From Mucilaginibacter sp. OK268 (lineage in GTDB: Bacteria > Bacteroidota > Bacteroidia > Sphingobacteriales > Sphingobacteriaceae): a DNA stretch of 64,000 bases. The stretch spans positions 248,001 to 312,000 of the forward strand of contig NZ_FNJV01000003.1 in NCBI RefSeq assembly GCF_900103125.1, in the 5' to 3' direction. The first letter of the stretch is position 1. Each line of letters starts with the position of its first letter. The notes under the pieces are model-generated. The model was not told the origin of the DNA and ran no database searches. It saw only the letters and a program-made list of their open reading frames with translations. Shown here one piece after another: positions 6,969 through 16,660 of this stretch. A program made the translations under genes and the position numbers.

Positions 6969-9479
6969 TTATTTGGGTGGATCGGGATGATCATTAGAAC
7001 TTGGTGCATAAATATTAGAAGGGGGATGAATCCCGCTTTCTGGAAATAATACCTGTAACTGGCCCTGCGGAATCTCTATCTTCTCTTGTTCAAATGCCAA
7101 ATATATAGCGCGCATAACACTGCTTTTTAAACTTACCCACTTTGAAATATCCGCACTCCAAAACAAAGCCCGAAACTCTATTGCCGAGTCGCTAAAATTA
7201 TATAAAACAACGGAAGCGGCTGGTGCCTTCATAATATCGGGATGGTTCTGAACAATCCCATTCAGGATATTTTCTACCTTTTCCACATCTGTGCCGTAAG
7301 CCACACGAATAAGGAGCTCCACTCTGCGGTGATTGTCGGTTAAAGTCCAGTTTATGACATGCTGAGATATCAGATCCCCATTGGGTATGATCAACTCTGA
7401 TCCATCACCACATTCTATTTTACTTGATCTGATCCCTATCTCTTTGATCGTGCCTGATTTTCCGCTTACTTCAATGATATCACCCACCTGAACCGGCTTT
7501 TCAAAGGCCAGTATCACGCCAGATACAAGATTATTGACAATATTCTGTAAACCGAAACCAATACCTACACCTAAAGCTCCAATAATAATGGTTACCCTGT
7601 CCATCGGAATTCCAGCAGCAGTTATTGCCACAAAAAAACCAACCACAAATATGGTTAACCTGATGAGTAGTATAGATGACCGGGTTTTCTTTGCCTGAGG
7701 TGTAAGTTTGGTTTGTTGTCCGGCAAAATCATAAAAATAGCTAATCACACGTGCAATGAGACCAGAAGTCCAGATCACGATAATAAAAACCAACACGCTC
7801 CTGAAGGTAAAAGCAGTACTGCTAATCTTATAGGGGTGGTTCAGAAAATCATTACCCTGATCATACAAGTAGTCATCGATGGTAAGATTTTTAGCTAATG
7901 CTATCAACCATAATATCGCTGTAATTTTAACCAGGAACCCTTTGGATTTCTTTTGCAGTGTTTTAAAATCCAGGTAAGAGTTTATCGGATGCTGATCCGG
8001 ATCTTTATTTCCTTCCAACTGTAAAAACAAACTTTCCATTAATATCTGCACTAACAGATAAAAGCCCATGGCCAGGCAAATATTTAACGTTGCACTGACT
8101 TCCACTATTTTAGCCAAACTGAATCTTCCTGTTAGGTTTAACAAGATGGAAATGATATGTAATGCAATAAATACCTTTAATATCAATGATAGATACGGCG
8201 GATATGTATCCTGGGATATTTTAATGTGCTTTAATAATGTAATTGATTGGTAAATAACCAACCCAGATAACAAGAGCAATATGATCCTGTCTTCATAAGT
8301 GATTGTTACCTGTAAACTACTCAGGCAAAAGATAATTGCCACAATAAACAATATTCTCCAAAATTTAAATAAAGACGTAGGCCAGTTTTCTTTTATCAGT
8401 ATACCAATGCTACCCATCATGATCAATAGCATCGTATGTGCGAACGCTTGCACCGGATGATCATAAAAATATGGTGACAGTATACTGATAACCGTCAATG
8501 CCGACAAATAGGGATGCTTTACGATATAATGTATCTGATCAAAAATGACATTATGTTCTTGATTGTCACGCATCACCTTCCGTCTGCAATGATATACCCA
8601 GGCAAAAAAAACAATTAGTGTTAACAAGCTGGCCAGGTGCCCTCCCCAATTTGATTTACTTGTTAAAAAATAGCTGTACAACAGCACATTCAAACGTACT
8701 GTTTTAACAAGTGTTGAATCTAATCTGTCTAACGCCTGTGCTTTCTTCCAATCCCAAATAAAGCCATATTCATTAGTCATCGATTTTAAAGTAAATTCAT
8801 GTATCTTCAAATCGATCTTATCATCCAGATCTATCAATAAAATAGACAAAGCAGAAATTCTGTTTTCCAAAACGCCAATTCTGATGATTGATCTTTGAAC
8901 ACTATTATCCAAGTCATTCCATTTCTTTTCCAGCGATTGAACCTCAATAAAGCACCTTTCCCGTAAACTGCTATCAGCTGGAATAGTGCGCAAACCCGTA
9001 TCCGCTTTAAAATCTGACACCTTGGTATGGATATCATCTAACTGGTTGTTGTAAACGGTCACTTGATCCTCCCATAGGTTCATCTGATCTTTCAGATGAT
9101 CAATTATACCACGGATAGTAACCAGGTTACCCAGTGTCGTCGATTTATTGATCGTATTGCGCATTAATGCCATCCTCTTTTCCAAGGGTGGCAATTGCTG
9201 ACTTATCTCCAGCGTGTCAAAGCCACGGGAGAGATCACTATTTGTTTCGACGTAAGAGGTCGTATAATCTTCAATTTTAGCCAGCAGATTGTTGATGGAG
9301 CTATTGGAGTGCTTAAAGGAGCGGATAACAGAATCTCTGTGTAATACCCTTTCCCGTAATGAGTCCCTCAGTGACCCATGTAGCTTTTTGTTTTTAACCT
9401 GTGCAAAACATTCCTGGCTTAGCGCTGAAGTAGTTAATGCAATCAAGATGATACAGCATATCTTAAAAATATTTTGCAT
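6969..9479 (-). CDS. Large MscS-family mechanosensitive channel
   Basis: An 836-residue protein with a signal peptide (cleavage near residue 26, after CFA) and a long periplasmic, partly coiled region (about 30-260). About ten hydrophobic segments follow (about 275-640), then the MscS pore and beta domain (about 630-800) with GALGVGIGFGLQNIVNNLVSG and EKPVQVGDIIEVSG. It resembles MscK/YbdG-like extended channels, which open under membrane tension to release solutes. It is monocistronic and divergent from the TonB receptor at 9840, and is the first intact gene of the island. The MscS call is secure; any ligand sensed by the periplasmic part is unknown. Confidence 0.92.
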   Translation of the reverse strand: MQNIFKICCIILIALTTSALSQECFAQVKNKKLHGSLRDSLRERVLHRDSVIRSFKHSNSSINNLLAKIEDYTTSYVETNSDLSRGFDTLEISQQLPPLEKRMALMRNTINKSTTLGNLVTIRGIIDHLKDQMNLWEDQVTVYNNQLDDIHTKVSDFKADTGLRTIPADSSLRERCFIEVQSLEKKWNDLDNSVQRSIIRIGVLENRISALSILLIDLDDKIDLKIHEFTLKSMTNEYGFIWDWKKAQALDRLDSTLVKTVRLNVLLYSYFLTSKSNWGGHLASLLTLIVFFAWVYHCRRKVMRDNQEHNVIFDQIHYIVKHPYLSALTVISILSPYFYDHPVQAFAHTMLLIMMGSIGILIKENWPTSLFKFWRILFIVAIIFCLSSLQVTITYEDRIILLLLSGLVIYQSITLLKHIKISQDTYPPYLSLILKVFIALHIISILLNLTGRFSLAKIVEVSATLNICLAMGFYLLVQILMESLFLQLEGNKDPDQHPINSYLDFKTLQKKSKGFLVKITAILWLIALAKNLTIDDYLYDQGNDFLNHPYKISSTAFTFRSVLVFIIVIWTSGLIARVISYFYDFAGQQTKLTPQAKKTRSSILLIRLTIFVVGFFVAITAAGIPMDRVTIIIGALGVGIGFGLQNIVNNLVSGVILAFEKPVQVGDIIEVSGKSGTIKEIGIRSSKIECGDGSELIIPNGDLISQHVINWTLTDNHRRVELLIRVAYGTDVEKVENILNGIVQNHPDIMKAPAASVVLYNFSDSAIEFRALFWSADISKWVSLKSSVMRAIYLAFEQEKIEIPQGQLQVLFPESGIHPPSNIYAPSSNDHPDPPK

Positions 9480-9839
9480 GGCCGATGTCTGTGGTTAGTT
9501 TTTCTATAGTTGATTAACAAACGCAGTTAAAGTCTATTCCATATGGTGCAACCAATTAGAATTTTAGTTGGATTTCCATTTAAATAGGTCTCCATAAAGA
9601 TAATCAATAGTTTTAATGTGTTTAGGGTAACACTTCACTAGTCCAAAGAGTAATCATAATCAATGCAAAGTAATGCGCCCCGACCATTAAATTAAAGTTA
9701 CCCAACAACGTAATCGGCTCCCTAAACAACGCTACTATTAACACTTCATTACCAATAGGTTAAGTTATCTGACCAGGGCAATTTATTCAATATTTCTCCC
9801 AAATTGACCGGGTGATTTGCAAAAAAATCACTTGAACAT
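9480..9839. other. Divergent intergenic region, 360 bp
   Basis: Lies between the MscS gene (leftwards) and the TonB receptor (rightwards) and so must hold both promoters. I see no exact TTTG-N19-21-TAnnTTTG pair. A small GTGATT...AATCAC inverted repeat sits about 10 bp before the receptor ATG and might be an operator or a leader hairpin. Confidence 0.4.
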
Positions 9840-12569
9840 ATGAGGAATAAACTTTACCTGATTGTTGTTTTTCTTTTTCTTTCTTCCGTAGCTGCGGCCC
9901 AAAATGCGACTATGAAGGGACAAATAATGGATGAAAACACCAAAGAACCACTAAGCGGTGCCTATGTGCACTTTGATGGTATAAAAGGAGGATCAATTAC
10001 CGATGCTTTCGGACATTACCAGATCAGCGGAATATTGCCCGGATCCTATAAGGTCAAAGTAAAATACATAGGCTACAAAGAATATGAGCAGCATATTGAG
10101 CTTTCCGCAGGCCAGATGCTGACTTTAAATATGTCGCTCACCGAAAAAACCGAATCACTAAAAGCGATAAGCGTTTATGCAAAGGCCAACGCGGAATCTG
10201 AATCGTCCTCCCGTCGTTCAGAGAAAAATGCTGGTAATATTACCAATGTAATTTCGGCACAGGCCATGCAAAGATCGCCAGATATTAATGCAGCCAATGC
10301 CTTGCAACGGGTATCAGCGGTAACGTTACAGCGCAACAGCGGCTCTGATGAAGCATATGCCATCATCAGGGGGTTGGAACCTCGTTATAACAATACTTTA
10401 ATTAACGGTGTAAAGGTTACCAGTCCTGACCCCGTGTCCAGGTTTATATCACTCAGCATCGTTCCATCTGATCTTTTAGAAAAAATTGAAGTAAGTAAAA
10501 CATTAATTCCCGAAATGGAAGGCGATGCCATAGGCGGTACGGTTAATCTGGTGTTTAAAGATGCCCCCGAATATGAATATTTCACAGCCAATGCATCAGT
10601 TGGTTACAGTGCCCTGTTTTTTAACCGTAAATTTGATGATTTTGTTCACGGAGCTGTTGTAAAAAGTCCCACAGAAAGATTTGGGCAAGGTTATGTGGCC
10701 CCACCGGGCTATTTTACCCGTCCTAACCTTGATTTTACTAAAAAAAATGCACCGGTAACCTCCTTGTTAGGATTTACCTACGGTCGCCGATTTTTAAAGA
10801 ATAAATTAGGCTTTATTGTGGCTGATAGTTATCAAAACCAGTATTACGGTACCAATTCACAGTTTAATCTTGCCCAGATAGATCCACAATCGAGTAACTT
10901 TCAACCAATAATCACTGATGTTGCCAACAGGGCGTATTCAACACAACAGCTTAATAATGGCTTATCGGCCCATTTGGACTATAAAATTGACGATAACAAT
11001 AAAATAAGCCTGGATAATGTTTTTCTGTACACATACATAGCTCAAACCCGTTTAAGTATTGATACCTCTATAGTGGGTGGCAATGGCGGCAGGATAGGTC
11101 CCGGTACCGGAACTGTATTTAATGATAATCGATCAACTACCCAGAGCCAGTTTGTCGAAAATCTTAAGTTAAATGGTAAACATATAATTGCAAAGCATTT
11201 TCTTTTTGATTGGTCTGGTATATATTCCAATGCTACACAAAATGCGCCTGACCGGGCAGATATATCAATCAATCACCTGATCAATCCTGACTTTACAAGT
11301 ACTCCTAACTACTTTGATAATATTTCAAGGATATGGCAAAAAAGTGGCAATAAGGATCTGAGCGCCATGGCTAACCTAGGGTATAAAACAGCATTAGGAG
11401 AAAAAAACTCTATAGAACTGAAGGTTGGTGGCTTATATAGACATAGTACAAGGTACAATCAGCAAAACTCGTATACGCTTAGGCCAACAGCCACAGCCAA
11501 CGGTGTAAAAAGCCCATTTACCGATATTTATGCTGCCGATTGGATAGTTTATAATGTTACCGGGACCTCCACAAGCGATAAGGCGAATTATACGGCTTAT
11601 GAAAACATTACTTCAGGATACGGAGAGTTTAAACTTACCATTGATAAGCTGGAGATAGTTGGTGGCGTACGTGTGGAAGGCACTGTACAAGGTTTTGATA
11701 CCCATCCGGTTGTTTTGGATACTTCTAGTAGTGCAAAAAAAACATATACCGATGTTTTGCCCAGCTTAAATTTGAAGTATAAACTAAGCGACAGATCAAA
11801 CCTCAGGGCATCATATTTTAAATCCATAGCGCGCCCCGCTTTATATGAATTAGTACCCACTCCTACTCTTGGTCAAAGTAGTGATATTACAGGTAGCCCA
11901 TCTGTACTTCATACAGAGGCTGATAATTTTGATTTGCGGTATGAATTATACCCTGGCAAAGAAGAACAGTTTTTTATTGGTGGCTTTTACAAGAATGTTA
12001 AAAACCCAATAGAATTTGCTTTAAAAGAAATAAGCGGTGGGCAATTTGAACAAACTCCTCAAAATTTTGGTACGGCTAAGATAGCGGGGGCCGAGATTGT
12101 ATACAGCAGGTATTTTGGTGATTTAGGGGTTTCTGCTAATTATACTTACACTTATTCCAATATTACTTCTCCCAAATTTTACACCTCAGTTAGTACATCA
12201 GATCCTACTGCTGCTCCTACTACTGTTCTTAAACTACAAAGCAGACCACTACAAGGGCAAACCGGAGATGTTGTTAATCTTTCACTCTTATATAAAAATG
12301 ACAAACAAAAGGCATTTGTACAATTAGCCTATACCTATACCAGCAGGACTCTGCCTTTTGTATACTCCAACTATGGTTATGATTATTACCAACAACCACA
12401 ATCCTTTTTAGCTCTATCCGGAGAAAAACAAGTAACCAAACATATTATATTCACTGCAAAAGTTAATAATTTGTTGAATACCCCTACTACCATTAAGATC
12501 AATAATCTGATACAATCACGTGATTTATCCAATGTGAGTTTTAATGTAGGTCTCCGTTACGCACACTAA
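9840..12569 (+). CDS. TonB-dependent receptor with CarboxypepD_reg-like domain (TonB-Xanth-Caul type)
   Basis: A 909-residue outer-membrane importer. Its parts are a signal peptide (about 1-20, ending AAAQ), a carboxypeptidase-regulatory-like beta-sandwich (about 22-105), a plug with NALQRVSAVTLQRN and IIRGLEPRYNNTLINGVKV (about 125-235), and a 22-strand-type barrel ending in an aromatic-rich FNVGLRYAH. The plug wording matches the large oligomer-uptake class (TIGR01782-like) rather than SusC, and there is no SusD next to it. It leads a tight unit: the next gene begins 13 bp later and two more follow, the last being an exported phosphoesterase. The substrate is therefore guessed to be a phosphate ester. 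Confidence 0.9.
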   Translation: MRNKLYLIVVFLFLSSVAAAQNATMKGQIMDENTKEPLSGAYVHFDGIKGGSITDAFGHYQISGILPGSYKVKVKYIGYKEYEQHIELSAGQMLTLNMSLTEKTESLKAISVYAKANAESESSSRRSEKNAGNITNVISAQAMQRSPDINAANALQRVSAVTLQRNSGSDEAYAIIRGLEPRYNNTLINGVKVTSPDPVSRFISLSIVPSDLLEKIEVSKTLIPEMEGDAIGGTVNLVFKDAPEYEYFTANASVGYSALFFNRKFDDFVHGAVVKSPTERFGQGYVAPPGYFTRPNLDFTKKNAPVTSLLGFTYGRRFLKNKLGFIVADSYQNQYYGTNSQFNLAQIDPQSSNFQPIITDVANRAYSTQQLNNGLSAHLDYKIDDNNKISLDNVFLYTYIAQTRLSIDTSIVGGNGGRIGPGTGTVFNDNRSTTQSQFVENLKLNGKHIIAKHFLFDWSGIYSNATQNAPDRADISINHLINPDFTSTPNYFDNISRIWQKSGNKDLSAMANLGYKTALGEKNSIELKVGGLYRHSTRYNQQNSYTLRPTATANGVKSPFTDIYAADWIVYNVTGTSTSDKANYTAYENITSGYGEFKLTIDKLEIVGGVRVEGTVQGFDTHPVVLDTSSSAKKTYTDVLPSLNLKYKLSDRSNLRASYFKSIARPALYELVPTPTLGQSSDITGSPSVLHTEADNFDLRYELYPGKEEQFFIGGFYKNVKNPIEFALKEISGGQFEQTPQNFGTAKIAGAEIVYSRYFGDLGVSANYTYTYSNITSPKFYTSVSTSDPTAAPTTVLKLQSRPLQGQTGDVVNLSLLYKNDKQKAFVQLAYTYTSRTLPFVYSNYGYDYYQQPQSFLALSGEKQVTKHIIFTAKVNNLLNTPTTIKINNLIQSRDLSNVSFNVGLRYAH

Positions 12570-12582
12570 GCATAAAATCAAA

Positions 12583-13788
12583 ATGAAAAAAAGATATCAT
12601 TATCTGTTAATAGTTAGCTGCTTGCTAACCATTATATTGAACTCCTGCAAAAAAGCAGAGGTCACCACCTTTAACAAAGTAAAAATACCAGCATCAAGTC
12701 CTATTACACCAGGCAATATCAGTGGTTTCGTTAAAGGAACATTATTAACCGGTGAAACTTACACCGTAACCGGCGACATAACTGTTAAAAAAGGTGATAC
12801 ACTGGCCTCCCAGCCTGGCGCCATTATTATTGTTAAAAATAATGCACAATTCACTATTCAAGGGGTATTGCAATTACTGGGTAGCAAGGATCAACCTATA
12901 TTTTTCAATTCGGATTTGAATAAACCCGGTACATGGGGTGGTTTTCAGGCAGATACAGCCCAGGCTATAACCATTAAGTGGACACATATCGATAATACTG
13001 GTGGACCCGATGCTTCAGGAAGCGCCAGAAGAACAATCATTGTGGCAAGCGCTATTCCTGTTGATATTGAAGATTCATGGTTTACCAATGGTCAGGATGA
13101 CCTGATGGGATTATTTGGTGCAACAGTAACGATACTCAGAAACACCATCAGTTCGTCAGGAAGTACAGACGGTGAAGGCATTAATCTAAAATCGGGCACT
13201 AAGGGAATTGTTGCTTATAATGTGGTCTTTAGTCAGGCTGGCAGTGGCATAAAACTTGAAACCAATGCAAGTAAACCTTTTCCACAAACCGAAGTGGATG
13301 TTTATAATAACACCCTGGTGTCCAACGGGTGGAGACGAGGCTCGGCCGAACCTGGGCGTGCGGTCTCAGTGGGTGTAAACGCTATTGGTCATATTTACAA
13401 TAACATTATCGTGAACGATTATCATGGTATAGAGCTTTTTAGCGATGGCGACCTGGTGCACACCACTTATGGTAACAACCTGTTTTATGCTACTGTTGAT
13501 ACCTATGCAGATCTGGTTGATCCATCACAAAAGATCAATATCAGAGATAACTTTTACCCGGCATCCGGCCTGGGCAAACCGCAACCTACTGACCTGATCT
13601 CCAAAAAAATAGGCGACCTTAATCCTCTGTTTGTAAAGTTTGATGGCACCGTGGCTGCACCAAACGGTTTCCCAAATACCAATGATTTCCATTTACAAAG
13701 TACCTCACCGGCTTTTAGTGCCGGTAATACTAAATATAACCTTGATCTTGGAGCCTATACAAGTGATGGCAAAGGCAACCAGCACTAA
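12583..13788 (+). CDS. Lipoprotein with right-handed parallel beta-helix
   Basis: A 401-residue exported lipoprotein. A hydrophobic leader ends in a lipobox before Cys22 (LNSCKK). The body has beta-helix style repeats (about 85-330): IIIVKNNAQFTIQG, PIFFNSD, NTISSSGSTDGEGI, VVFSQAGSGIKL, NNIIVNDYHGIEL. Such folds occur in polysaccharide lyases and surface adhesins, but I see no catalytic set. It sits 13 bp after the TonB receptor, so it is likely the surface partner of that receptor, occupying the place SusD has in polysaccharide loci. A hairpin follows it. Confidence 0.78.
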   Translation: MKKRYHYLLIVSCLLTIILNSCKKAEVTTFNKVKIPASSPITPGNISGFVKGTLLTGETYTVTGDITVKKGDTLASQPGAIIIVKNNAQFTIQGVLQLLGSKDQPIFFNSDLNKPGTWGGFQADTAQAITIKWTHIDNTGGPDASGSARRTIIVASAIPVDIEDSWFTNGQDDLMGLFGATVTILRNTISSSGSTDGEGINLKSGTKGIVAYNVVFSQAGSGIKLETNASKPFPQTEVDVYNNTLVSNGWRRGSAEPGRAVSVGVNAIGHIYNNIIVNDYHGIELFSDGDLVHTTYGNNLFYATVDTYADLVDPSQKINIRDNFYPASGLGKPQPTDLISKKIGDLNPLFVKFDGTVAAPNGFPNTNDFHLQSTSPAFSAGNTKYNLDLGAYTSDGKGNQH

Positions 13789-13803
13789 AATAAATCATTT
13801 TAG

Positions 13804-13825
13804 AGGATGGGCACCACCCCATCCT
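13804..13825 (+). terminator. Weak hairpin between beta-helix and propeller genes
   Basis: AGGATGGG (13804-13811) pairs with CCCATCCT, followed by TTATTC. The T tract is poor, so it is more likely a partial attenuator lowering expression of the downstream propeller and phosphoesterase genes than a full terminator. Confidence 0.4.
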
Positions 13826-13849
13826 TATTCACCTATAACAACTTAAAGT

Positions 13850-14860
13850 ATGAAAATCAGCAATTGTAAACTATTCACCCTTCTTTTATTTACCATATTC
13901 CCTTTTTTCGCATCAGCCCAAAACCTAAGCTATGTGGCCGAAAAAACTATTCCGCTGCCCGGCAATGGCGGATACGATTATGTATATATCGACCAAATTA
14001 ATCAGGTTTTATATGCATCACATGGTACCGCAGTAAATGTTGTGGATCTTAAAACCGAAAAAGTGATCGGCACCATTGCCGATATGAAAGGCGTACACGG
14101 TATTGCTATAGTTAATGAGCTTAACCTCGGCTTTATAAGCGATGGTAAAGCCAACGCGGTTATAGCTTTTGACATTAAAACATTAAAGGTTGTTAAAGAG
14201 ATCCCGGTGACGGGTAATGGCGCCGATGGTATTATTTATGATCCGTACTCAAAAAAGATCTTTGCGTTTGAAGGTCATAGCAGCGCTTGTGTTGTGGTAG
14301 ATCCGAAAGAACTAAAGCAAGTTGCCACGATAGACATGGGTGGCGCGCCTGAGTTTGCCGTTGCCGATAGCAAGGGCATTATTTACAACAATCTTGAAGA
14401 TAAAAGCAGTTTAAATGTAATTGACTCCAAAACTTTAAAAGTGATCAAGAACTATCCGCTTTCACCCTGCGGCGGCCCTACAGGCCTGGCTCTGGATAAA
14501 CAAAATAAACGTTTATTTACGGTATGCCGCGAAAACAAAGGCATGAGTGTAATTGATACTCAAACCGGTAAAATTGTGCAAACCCTACCTATCGGCGCTG
14601 GGGTAGATGCCGTTGTTTACGATGCTAAAAACAAACTGATAATTGCTTCTAACGGCGATGGTACAGCAACCGTTTTTAAACAGGATACACCAGATGCTTA
14701 TACACTGATACAGACTATAACCACCCAAAACAGAGCTAAAACGATGGCTATTGACCTATTAACGCATAAGTTATATCTGCCAGTGGTTGATTTTCAACCG
14801 GGTACAAAAACACCTGTTCTGGATAGTTTCAAACTATTGGTTTATAGTTTAAATAAATAA
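13850..14860 (+). CDS. Exported YncE-like YVTN beta-propeller protein
   Basis: A 336-residue protein with signal peptide MKISNCKLFTLLLFTIF...FASAQ (cleavage near 24). It then has repeated blade units of about 40 residues, each with a 'V-V-D-xKT-xKV' or 'D-x-K-N/K-x-L' pattern: VNVVDLKTEKVIGTI, NAVIAFDIKTLKVVKEI, LNVIDSKTLKVIKNY, MSVIDTQTGKIVQTL. It is periplasmic or surface exposed. YVTN propellers serve as binding scaffolds and no enzyme residues are apparent. It is four bases from the phosphoesterase gene, so the two are almost surely co-translated. Confidence 0.85.
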   Translation: MKISNCKLFTLLLFTIFPFFASAQNLSYVAEKTIPLPGNGGYDYVYIDQINQVLYASHGTAVNVVDLKTEKVIGTIADMKGVHGIAIVNELNLGFISDGKANAVIAFDIKTLKVVKEIPVTGNGADGIIYDPYSKKIFAFEGHSSACVVVDPKELKQVATIDMGGAPEFAVADSKGIIYNNLEDKSSLNVIDSKTLKVIKNYPLSPCGGPTGLALDKQNKRLFTVCRENKGMSVIDTQTGKIVQTLPIGAGVDAVVYDAKNKLIIASNGDGTATVFKQDTPDAYTLIQTITTQNRAKTMAIDLLTHKLYLPVVDFQPGTKTPVLDSFKLLVYSLNK

Positions 14861-14864
14861 TTGC

Positions 14865-15881
14865 ATGAAACGCAGAGACTTTGTAAGAAACACTACGATG
14901 GGAGCTATAGGCGCTACCCTGATTAGCCCTTTAACAAGCCTGGCCAAAACTGAGGTTACCCATTTTGAAAGTGACGATCTATCGCCAAGCGCATCTATAA
15001 AAGATGATTTTGCCTTGCACTTTATGGCCCTTGGAGATTGGGGCCGCAATGGTGAATACGACCAACTGGAGGTTGCCAAACAAATGGGCGAATGGGGCGC
15101 GGCGCACCCCAATAATTTTGTTATTTCGGTAGGCGATAATTTTTACCCCAAAGGTGTGGTTAGCGAAGCTGACCCGCTTTGGCATTACTCTTTCGAAAAT
15201 ATTTACACCGCCCACTCCCTACAGTGTGATTGGTACCCCGTATTTGGCAATCATGACTATCACGCTGATGTTGATGCACAGATCAGATATAGCAAGGTAA
15301 GCCGTAGGTGGAATATGCCTGCCCGTTATTACGCCAAAGAAGTAAGCTTAAATAAGGATAAAGACAAGGAGATAAAAAGCGTAGTGACCGATAAAAAGAA
15401 AGATAAAGTTCTTTTTATAATGATGGATACTGATCCTTTTTTACATGAAGATAAGGCCGATTATGTAGCCACCCAGATGAAATGGCTTAACGAAACACTG
15501 GAAAAAGCATCTGCTGATGTAAAATGGAAAATTGTTGTAGGGCATCATCCATTTTGTACTGTTGGGCCACGTATCAATAATTATGATACCATTACCATGA
15601 AGAAAGCCTTATACCAAACCCTGAATGATCATAAGGTGGATGTTTATCTGTCGGGCCATGAGCATTCTCTACAGCATTTAAAACTCGATGGCTTTACCCA
15701 TCAATTTATTTCGGGCGCGGGCTCCGAGCTTACCAAAGTTACAGCAGGAGAAGCTTATAGCCGTTTCCAGGCATCAGAGCATGGTTTTATGTATTTTTCT
15801 GTCGATGCAAACCGTTTAAATGTAAAAGCGATCAATCAGGTTGGTAAGGTTTTGTACGAAACAGAATTAAAGAAGGCCTAG
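14865..15881 (+). CDS. Tat-exported metallophosphoesterase, acid-phosphatase-like
   Basis: A 338-residue enzyme. A twin-arginine leader (RRDFVRNT, then hydrophobic 13-27) indicates export of a folded, metal-loaded protein. The calcineurin-like phosphoesterase motifs are complete: LGDWGR (Asp58), VGDNFYP, FGNHDYH, GHHPFC and SGHEHSLQH. This order and spacing fit tartrate-resistant/purple acid phosphatase relatives, which hydrolyse phosphomonoesters with a binuclear metal centre. It is last in the receptor/beta-helix/propeller unit. The substrate is unknown; release of phosphate from organic phosphates outside the cytoplasm is the simplest reading. Confidence 0.9.
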   Translation: MKRRDFVRNTTMGAIGATLISPLTSLAKTEVTHFESDDLSPSASIKDDFALHFMALGDWGRNGEYDQLEVAKQMGEWGAAHPNNFVISVGDNFYPKGVVSEADPLWHYSFENIYTAHSLQCDWYPVFGNHDYHADVDAQIRYSKVSRRWNMPARYYAKEVSLNKDKDKEIKSVVTDKKKDKVLFIMMDTDPFLHEDKADYVATQMKWLNETLEKASADVKWKIVVGHHPFCTVGPRINNYDTITMKKALYQTLNDHKVDVYLSGHEHSLQHLKLDGFTHQFISGAGSELTKVTAGEAYSRFQASEHGFMYFSVDANRLNVKAINQVGKVLYETELKKA

Positions 15882-16010
15882 TATTCAGTTACCAATAGAG
15901 TTACCCACTAAAGAATTATGGGATAACTCGAACTATGTTATCTCCTGTGTGAAACTTATTGTGTTAACAGTAGAAAAACAGGACACGGATCTGTAAGCAG
16001 GATGCATTGA

Positions 16011-16634
16011 TTAAAATAAAGTTGTTGTAAAACCTATATTGAAATTTAAACTACTCGGGTTAAGTAATTTGTAGTTTCCACGTGGAGCGAGATAAAAATA
16101 AGATGATTCAAGTGTGAGGGCAAAATGTTCTGCCAGGTAATATTCTATCCCGGAGGTGAGTTTTATACTTAAATGATGGCGGCTGATCTGATCGATACTT
16201 ATTGTTTCGGGGTTAAAATTAACCAGGTCATAACTATTGATGGCTAAGCCGGGTTGCAAAAGACCAAACACTTTGATGATTCCGACTTTACGCCGATAAC
16301 CTAAACCGAGGGAAAAGATGTCTGCGGATAGTTTTCCGGTATTTACATTGGTAGGCGAATTGGAATAAACCTGCTGGTAACGATTATGAACAGCGTCATA
16401 ATTGAACCGAATAAATATCGCATTCCCGTTAACCGGTCTGTATTCCAATGCGGTTGTCAGCATCGTGCCGTTTTTTAAGTGGAGCCGGGAATCATCAAAC
16501 GGTAGGTTCAGACCAATAGAACCCGGGAAATAAATCCTGGAGGTAACGCTTTCCGTCTGCGCGTAACTCCTGCTGCCAATTCCTGACAACAACAATAACA
16601 CGACGCATTGAATAAACAATCGGGCTAATTTCAT
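16011..16634 (-). CDS. Small outer-membrane beta-barrel protein, unknown role
   Basis: A 207-residue exported protein (from MKLARLF). Its leader is cleaved near SRSYAQ, and alternating-residue strands follow, ending in an aromatic terminus (FNIGFTTTLF), typical of eight- to ten-strand outer-membrane barrels. I do not recognise a named family. An upstream ATG at 16661 overlaps the stop of the desaturase gene (TAATG), so translation may begin there or be coupled; the internal start gives a cleaner signal peptide. Its fixed link to the desaturase suggests a lipid or envelope role. Confidence 0.7.
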   Translation of the reverse strand: MKLARLFIQCVVLLLLSGIGSRSYAQTESVTSRIYFPGSIGLNLPFDDSRLHLKNGTMLTTALEYRPVNGNAIFIRFNYDAVHNRYQQVYSNSPTNVNTGKLSADIFSLGLGYRRKVGIIKVFGLLQPGLAINSYDLVNFNPETISIDQISRHHLSIKLTSGIEYYLAEHFALTLESSYFYLAPRGNYKLLNPSSLNFNIGFTTTLF

Positions 16635-16660
16635 CCTTAAAGAACCGGGCCAAAGAACCA

